From contig CAJWSE010000037.1 of the NCBI GenBank assembly GCA_913046275.1, positions 1 through 9,577 of the forward strand: a DNA stretch of 9,577 bases, read 5' to 3'. The position numbers were made by a program, and so were the translations under genes. This DNA comes from an uncultured Phycisphaerae bacterium (GTDB lineage Bacteria > Planctomycetota > Phycisphaerae > Phycisphaerales > SM1A02). The notes below the pieces were generated by a model that had not been told where the DNA came from, made no database searches, and saw nothing but the letters and a program-made list of their open reading frames with translations. Below are positions 7,121-9,577 of the stretch, in pieces (position 1 is the first letter of the stretch; the number at the start of each line of letters is the position of its first letter).

Positions 7121-7155
7121 ACGAGTTAGCTAAAAATTAGCTGGAGTTGTCACAA

Positions 7156-7803
7156 TTACTTGCGACGACGGCGTGCAGAGAGTCCTGCTAGGCCCAAGAG
7201 AGCCAAAGCGCCTGGAGCTGGAACTGTGTTAAAGCTAACATCAGCTGCTGTCCAGTTAGAGCCATCTGCATTTTTGCCTTGCAGATTAATTGTGCCATAT
7301 ACACCTTCGCCTGCGGCGACAGTGAATTGACCAATCAACACTGATCCACCAACTTCGTAGACTTGGGAATCATCTGGAGTCGCAAACCATGAACCATTGT
7401 CGGTCCAAACTGCTCCACCAGCTTCAAATCCAGTCCAGTCAATTCCAATGTCTAGCATCGCGTTGCCAGTACTAGTGGATAAACCAATAGTAACAAAGCT
7501 GTCGTACATTAGACTTGGAAAAATTGGAAAGAATGCTGGATTCATCCCGGCAACAGTAGCTTGACCAAAAGCGTTTTGGTAAAAACCTGTTCCTGTGCCA
7601 GCGATGCTTAAAGCAACGGAATCGTCGCCATATACAGCATTCAATTGATCACCAGTATTTACATCAGCATAAATCATGTAAGTGTCACCATAAGCCGATG
7701 AGTCCATCGTCCATGAAACACCATTAAAGTCTGCTGTTGCAGTACCTGCAAAGATAAGTGTACCTACTCCGGCTGTTAAGCCTAAAAGTTTTGCATTGTT
7801 CAT
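7156..7803 (-). CDS. Secreted PEP-CTERM-type protein, tandem paralogue 1
   Basis: The 215-residue product begins with a signal peptide (K5, hydrophobic 6-20, likely cleavage after ATA24) and ends with a sorting tail: VPAPG (194-198), a hydrophobic ALALLGLAGL helix and SARRRRK. Tails of this type are cut and attached by an exosortase/archaeosortase-like enzyme, so the mature protein is probably exported and surface-linked. The core (25-190) is acidic and rich in Gly, Ala and Asp, without cysteines, and predicts as mostly beta. I recognise no enzyme motif. It is closely similar along its whole length to the next gene (8100-8741), with an identical 25-residue block at about 74-98 starting FYQNAFGQATVAGM. 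A strong AAGGAG (complement of 7814-7819) ten bases before the ATG supports the start. It has its own leader and its own terminator, so it is probably monocistronic. The function is unknown; a structural or envelope-linked role is a guess. Confidence 0.88.
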   Translation of the reverse strand: MNNAKLLGLTAGVGTLIFAGTATADFNGVSWTMDSSAYGDTYMIYADVNTGDQLNAVYGDDSVALSIAGTGTGFYQNAFGQATVAGMNPAFFPIFPSLMYDSFVTIGLSTSTGNAMLDIGIDWTGFEAGGAVWTDNGSWFATPDDSQVYEVGGSVLIGQFTVAAGEGVYGTINLQGKNADGSNWTAADVSFNTVPAPGALALLGLAGLSARRRRK

Positions 7804-7916
7804 AAGAACACTTCTCCTTCTTACTCGCTACCTCGATTCGTTCGAGGACAAACGAGAGAACATTTGTTCTCCAATTTCCTGCTAGCGCACAAGTGCGCCA
7901 ACTGCTTCCAACAATA
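7804..7916 (-). promoter_or_regulatory. Leader of PEP-CTERM gene 1 with three consecutive hairpins and a shared GGAAGCAG element
   Basis: Read on the minus strand, a -10-like TATTGT (7916-7911) is followed by GGAAGCAG (complement of 7902-7909), then three perfect inverted repeats: GCGCAC-TT-GTGCGC (7898-7885), GAGAAC-AAAT-GTTCTC (7871-7856) and CCTCGA-ACGAA-TCGAGG (7847-7831), then the Shine-Dalgarno AAGGAG (7819-7814). If transcription starts about seven bases after the -10, GGAAGCAG is at the 5' end of an mRNA leader of about 100 bases. The rest of the gap up to the next terminator (7917-8039) is AT-rich, and I see nothing further defined in it apart from TTGAAA at 7943-7938. Confidence 0.5.
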
Positions 7917-8039
7917 CATTAACAGAGTAAATAGCACTTTCAAGGCTGAAAATCAGAATATTTTTGGATTTTTGACGTCCGAAAATGGTTATTTATCCAA
8001 ATTAACACCTGCATTATTTGCACAAGGATATTAGCTGCC

Positions 8040-8075
8040 AAAAAAACAACGCCCCGATGTAGGATCGGGGCGTTG
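8040..8075 (-). terminator. Intrinsic terminator of PEP-CTERM gene 2
   Basis: On the minus strand a perfect 12-bp stem CAACGCCCCGAT / ATCGGGGCGTTG (8075-8064 with 8058-8047) and a five-base loop are followed at once by seven T (complement of 8046-8040). The hairpin begins 24 bases after the stop codon. It is a canonical strong Rho-independent terminator. Confidence 0.92.
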
Positions 8076-8099
8076 CGAAATACACAATAAACGTAGGGT

Positions 8100-8741
8100 T
8101 TATTTTCGACGACGTCGGGCTGAAATACCAGCAAGACCTAGAAGTGCAAGTGCACCAGGTGCTGGAACAGCGATACTTTGACCTAATACCGTCCAGTTTG
8201 AACCGTCAGCATTTTTGCCTTGTAAGTTCACTTGACCGACTAATTCACCATCTGCCAAAGTAAATTGACCAATAAGGACACGGCCATCTACTTCATAGAC
8301 TTGAGCATCATCTGGAGTTGCAAACCATGAACCATTGTCCGTATCGATTGCACCACCAGCTTCAAAGCTACTGAAGTTAATTCCTATGTCTAACATTGCA
8401 TTCCCAACGCTTGTCTCAAGACCGATAGTCACAAAACTATCGTATACAAGACTTGGAAAAATTGGGAAGAACGCTGGGTTCATTCCAGCAACAGTAGCTT
8501 GGCCAAAAGCGTTTTGGTAGAAAGAACCACCAGCAGCTTCGATATACAATGAGTTATCAGCATCACCATACACAGCATTCAATTGGTCGCCTGATCCGAG
8601 ATCAGCAAAAACTTGAACCATTGTGCCGTAATCAGTTTCTGTAACCTCATGTGAGATTCCTTGGAAATCAGCCGAAGCAACACCTGCAAAAATGAGAGAA
8701 CCCATTCCAGCAGTTAAAGTTAGTACTTTTAAATTTTTCAT
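8100..8741 (-). CDS. Secreted PEP-CTERM-type protein, tandem paralogue 2
   Basis: The 213-residue product parallels its downstream neighbour. It has a signal peptide (MKNLKVL start, cleavage likely after ASA24), a cysteine-free acidic beta-type core and the sorting tail VPAPGALALLGLAG followed by ISARRRRK (192-213). By eye about two thirds of the positions are identical to paralogue 1. The N-terminal part of the mature chain (26-80) and the stretch just before the tail differ most, while the middle (FYQNAF block, GNAMLDIGI, TDNGSWFATPDD, QVYEV, VLIGQFT, NLQGKNADGSNWT) is nearly fixed. This pattern suggests a tandem duplication with a constrained core and a variable exposed end. The ribosome binding site is only a purine-rich AGAGAAAGAAAGAG with no clear AGGAG, so it may be translated differently from paralogue 1. 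No enzymatic motif is recognised and the function is unknown. Confidence 0.88.
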   Translation of the reverse strand: MKNLKVLTLTAGMGSLIFAGVASADFQGISHEVTETDYGTMVQVFADLGSGDQLNAVYGDADNSLYIEAAGGSFYQNAFGQATVAGMNPAFFPIFPSLVYDSFVTIGLETSVGNAMLDIGINFSSFEAGGAIDTDNGSWFATPDDAQVYEVDGRVLIGQFTLADGELVGQVNLQGKNADGSNWTVLGQSIAVPAPGALALLGLAGISARRRRK

Positions 8742-8847
8742 TATGTTCTCTTTCTTTCTCTTATTCGATTTGAATTTTGAAAACTATCTTCATTTCCACC
8801 AAATCAGATGAACGTCATCTGGCTTGGCTGCTTCCGAATTAAACATA
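8742..8847 (-). promoter_or_regulatory. Leader of PEP-CTERM gene 2 with shared GGAAGCAG element and one hairpin
   Basis: On the minus strand, ATG-TATGTT (8850-8842) resembles a -10 region, with TTGTCC at 8869-8864 sixteen bases upstream as a possible -35. GGAAGCAG (complement of 8828-8835) follows, then a hairpin CAGATGA-CGT-TCATCTG (8821-8805) extended by CCAA/TTGG across a 2x2 internal loop (8827-8799). The same order (ATGTAT, GGAAGCAG, hairpin) stands before paralogue 1 at a similar distance from the ATG. The remainder, 8870-8939, shows nothing I can define. Confidence 0.5.
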
Positions 8848-8939
8848 CATCACCATTACAAAAGGACAAGCCATTAAAACCAACAGAATTGGAATCTCTC
8901 AACACTATCTTGCGCAAATCTCCTAAGCTAACATGCACC

Positions 8940-8968
8940 TGCTTTTATTAACAATAAAAGCATTTTTT
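8940..8968 (+). terminator. AT-rich terminator-like hairpin without an obvious gene
   Basis: TGCTTTTATT (8940-8949), loop AAC, AATAAAAGCA (8953-8962) forms a perfect 10-bp stem followed by TTTTTT (8963-8968) on the plus strand. No plus-strand gene that it would end is visible. It may be a remnant, an AT-rich structural element near the paralogue 2 promoter, or the end of an unseen RNA within 8742-8939. Confidence 0.35.
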
Positions 8969-8994
8969 ATTGGTATAACCAATCAATATTTTGT

Positions 8995-9031
8995 AAAAAA
9001 CAACGCCCTAATCAGAACGATTAGGGCGTTG
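8995..9031 (-). terminator. Intrinsic terminator of PEP-CTERM gene 3
   Basis: On the minus strand CAACGCCCTAATC (9031-9019) pairs perfectly with GATTAGGGCGTTG (9013-9001) across a five-base loop, then six T (complement of 9000-8995). It lies 29 bases after the stop of the third PEP-CTERM-type reading frame. It has the same layout as the terminators of paralogues 1 and 2, so it belongs to the same gene family. Confidence 0.92.
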
Positions 9032-9060
9032 CGAATCTGCTTATTAAGCAAGTTGCCGTA

Positions 9061-9573
9061 TTACATACGACGTCGGCGTGCCACAACAGCGGCAACGCCA
9101 AGAAGTGCAAAAGCACCAGGCGCTGGGATAGCGCCGTTTGTGAACTCCGCAGCAATTGCTGTCCAGTTTGCTATAGCCTCATCATGTGTTATATTAGTAA
9201 CAAATAAACCTGTTGGAGTAGGGCATTGCGGACTTAATGTAACAAAAGTATCTGCGGCACTCCACGATGAAGAGTTGGTTCCTAAAGAATCACAATAAGT
9301 CATTATTTGCCAAATATATTGAGTGCTTGGCTGTAAATTAGGTAAATTTCTGCTTGTTTGTAAAACAGGTATATTATTGAAATTTGTCCAATTGCTAAGT
9401 GCTATTTCCTTGTATCGAATTCGATAATGGTCAGCAGATGAGACAATAGACCAATTAACAGTTGCAGAAGACATAGTTATATTTGTAGTATTACTATTTG
9501 TTGGGGCTAAGCATTGGGAGATTGAAGCTTTATAAACAAATAGAAATAAGCAAATAATAAATAATTTTTTCAT
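9061..9573 (-). CDS. Chimeric reading frame: Bacteroidetes-like secreted fibronectin III protein fused to a PEP-CTERM tail
   Basis: The 170-residue frame has two parts of different character. Residues 1-135 have a lipid-rich signal peptide (MKKLFIICLFLFVYKASISQ) followed by Cys and a fibronectin type III domain (about 21-113, with ATVNWSIV, YRIRYKE, LPNLQPSTQYIWQI), then the first strand of a second one (CPTPTGLFVTNITHDEAIANW). This is the style of Bacteroidetes gliding or adhesin-type secreted proteins. Residues from about 140 read as the PEP-CTERM tail (IPAPGAFALLGVAA, then VVARRRRM) and are followed by a family-type terminator. The change falls at NWTA (136-139), a tetrapeptide present in both protein types, and coincides with a sharp drop in GC (33 of 60 bases in 9121-9180, 17 of 60 in 9361-9420). 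Two readings remain: an assembly chimera (favoured, close to the window end) or a real in-frame fusion. The tail portion alone is surely a third member of the array. Confidence 0.6.
   Translation of the reverse strand: MKKLFIICLFLFVYKASISQCLAPTNSNTTNITMSSATVNWSIVSSADHYRIRYKEIALSNWTNFNNIPVLQTSRNLPNLQPSTQYIWQIMTYCDSLGTNSSSWSAADTFVTLSPQCPTPTGLFVTNITHDEAIANWTAIAAEFTNGAIPAPGAFALLGVAAVVARRRRM
9157..9168. other. 12-base microhomology at the fibronectin/PEP-CTERM junction
   Basis: TGCTGTCCAGTT occurs here and, identically, in paralogue 1 at 7246-7257, where it encodes the same NWTA ahead of the sorting tail. Sequence to the left (lower coordinates) behaves like the PEP-CTERM family and sequence to the right does not, which makes these 12 bases the likely crossover point. 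Confidence 0.6.
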
Positions 9574-9577
9574 GCTG

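Noticed and set aside
7840..7900. Palindromes before PEP-CTERM gene 1 as specific repressor operators
   Set aside because: They have different sequences and no regulator gene is nearby; a structured leader is a simpler reading, though an operator role is not excluded.
7090..9031. Three similar palindromes as a repeat array or mobile-element ends
   Set aside because: They are spaced by about 1 kb, each lies just after a stop codon and carries a U tract in the gene's direction, so terminators explain them. No transposase or CRISPR-type spacing is present.
8933..9298. Plus-strand reading frame of 121 codons
   Set aside because: It runs through the orphan hairpin, the terminator and the antisense of the PEP-CTERM tail, so it is most likely not a gene.

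Overview
The window looks like a piece of a moderately AT-rich planctomycete genome, probably of the Phycisphaerae type. The main clue is the C-terminal tail of the two intact secreted proteins (a VPAPGALALLGLAG core ending in ARRRRK). This is the PEP-CTERM-like sorting tail I associate with that group. A futalosine-pathway menaquinone gene and a Rho with a reduced N-terminus are compatible. No rRNA, tRNA, transposase or CRISPR array was found, and the taxonomic call is inference.

Left part (1-2005): the 5' part of mqnA (chorismate dehydratase) runs off the left edge on the minus strand. A gene-free stretch (460-784) follows. It holds a well-supported structured RNA candidate on the plus strand, with a promoter-like sequence, a 16-bp interrupted long-range stem, an apical hairpin, a CU-rich tract and a strong intrinsic terminator. 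Next comes alr (alanine racemase, minus strand).

Middle (2106-7068): four plus-strand genes are packed tightly. They are a RhlE-like DEAD-box RNA helicase (with DEVD in motif II), a pseudouridine-5'-phosphate glycosidase overlapping it by ATGA, the termination factor Rho behind a good -10 element, and a TPR-sulfotransferase overlapping rho by one base (TAATG). The first three deal with RNA unwinding, modified-nucleoside breakdown and transcription termination. The link of the sulfotransferase to them is unclear.

Right part (7090-9577): a minus-strand tandem array of secreted PEP-CTERM-type genes. Two intact paralogues share signal peptide, core, tail, a leader element about 90 bases upstream of the start, and downstream intrinsic terminators of the same design. 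A third member keeps only its tail and terminator. Its 5' portion is replaced by an AT-rich, Bacteroidetes-like fibronectin type III secreted protein, joined at a 12-base microhomology a few hundred bases from the right edge. This is either an assembly chimera or a recent in-frame fusion, and chimera is more likely.
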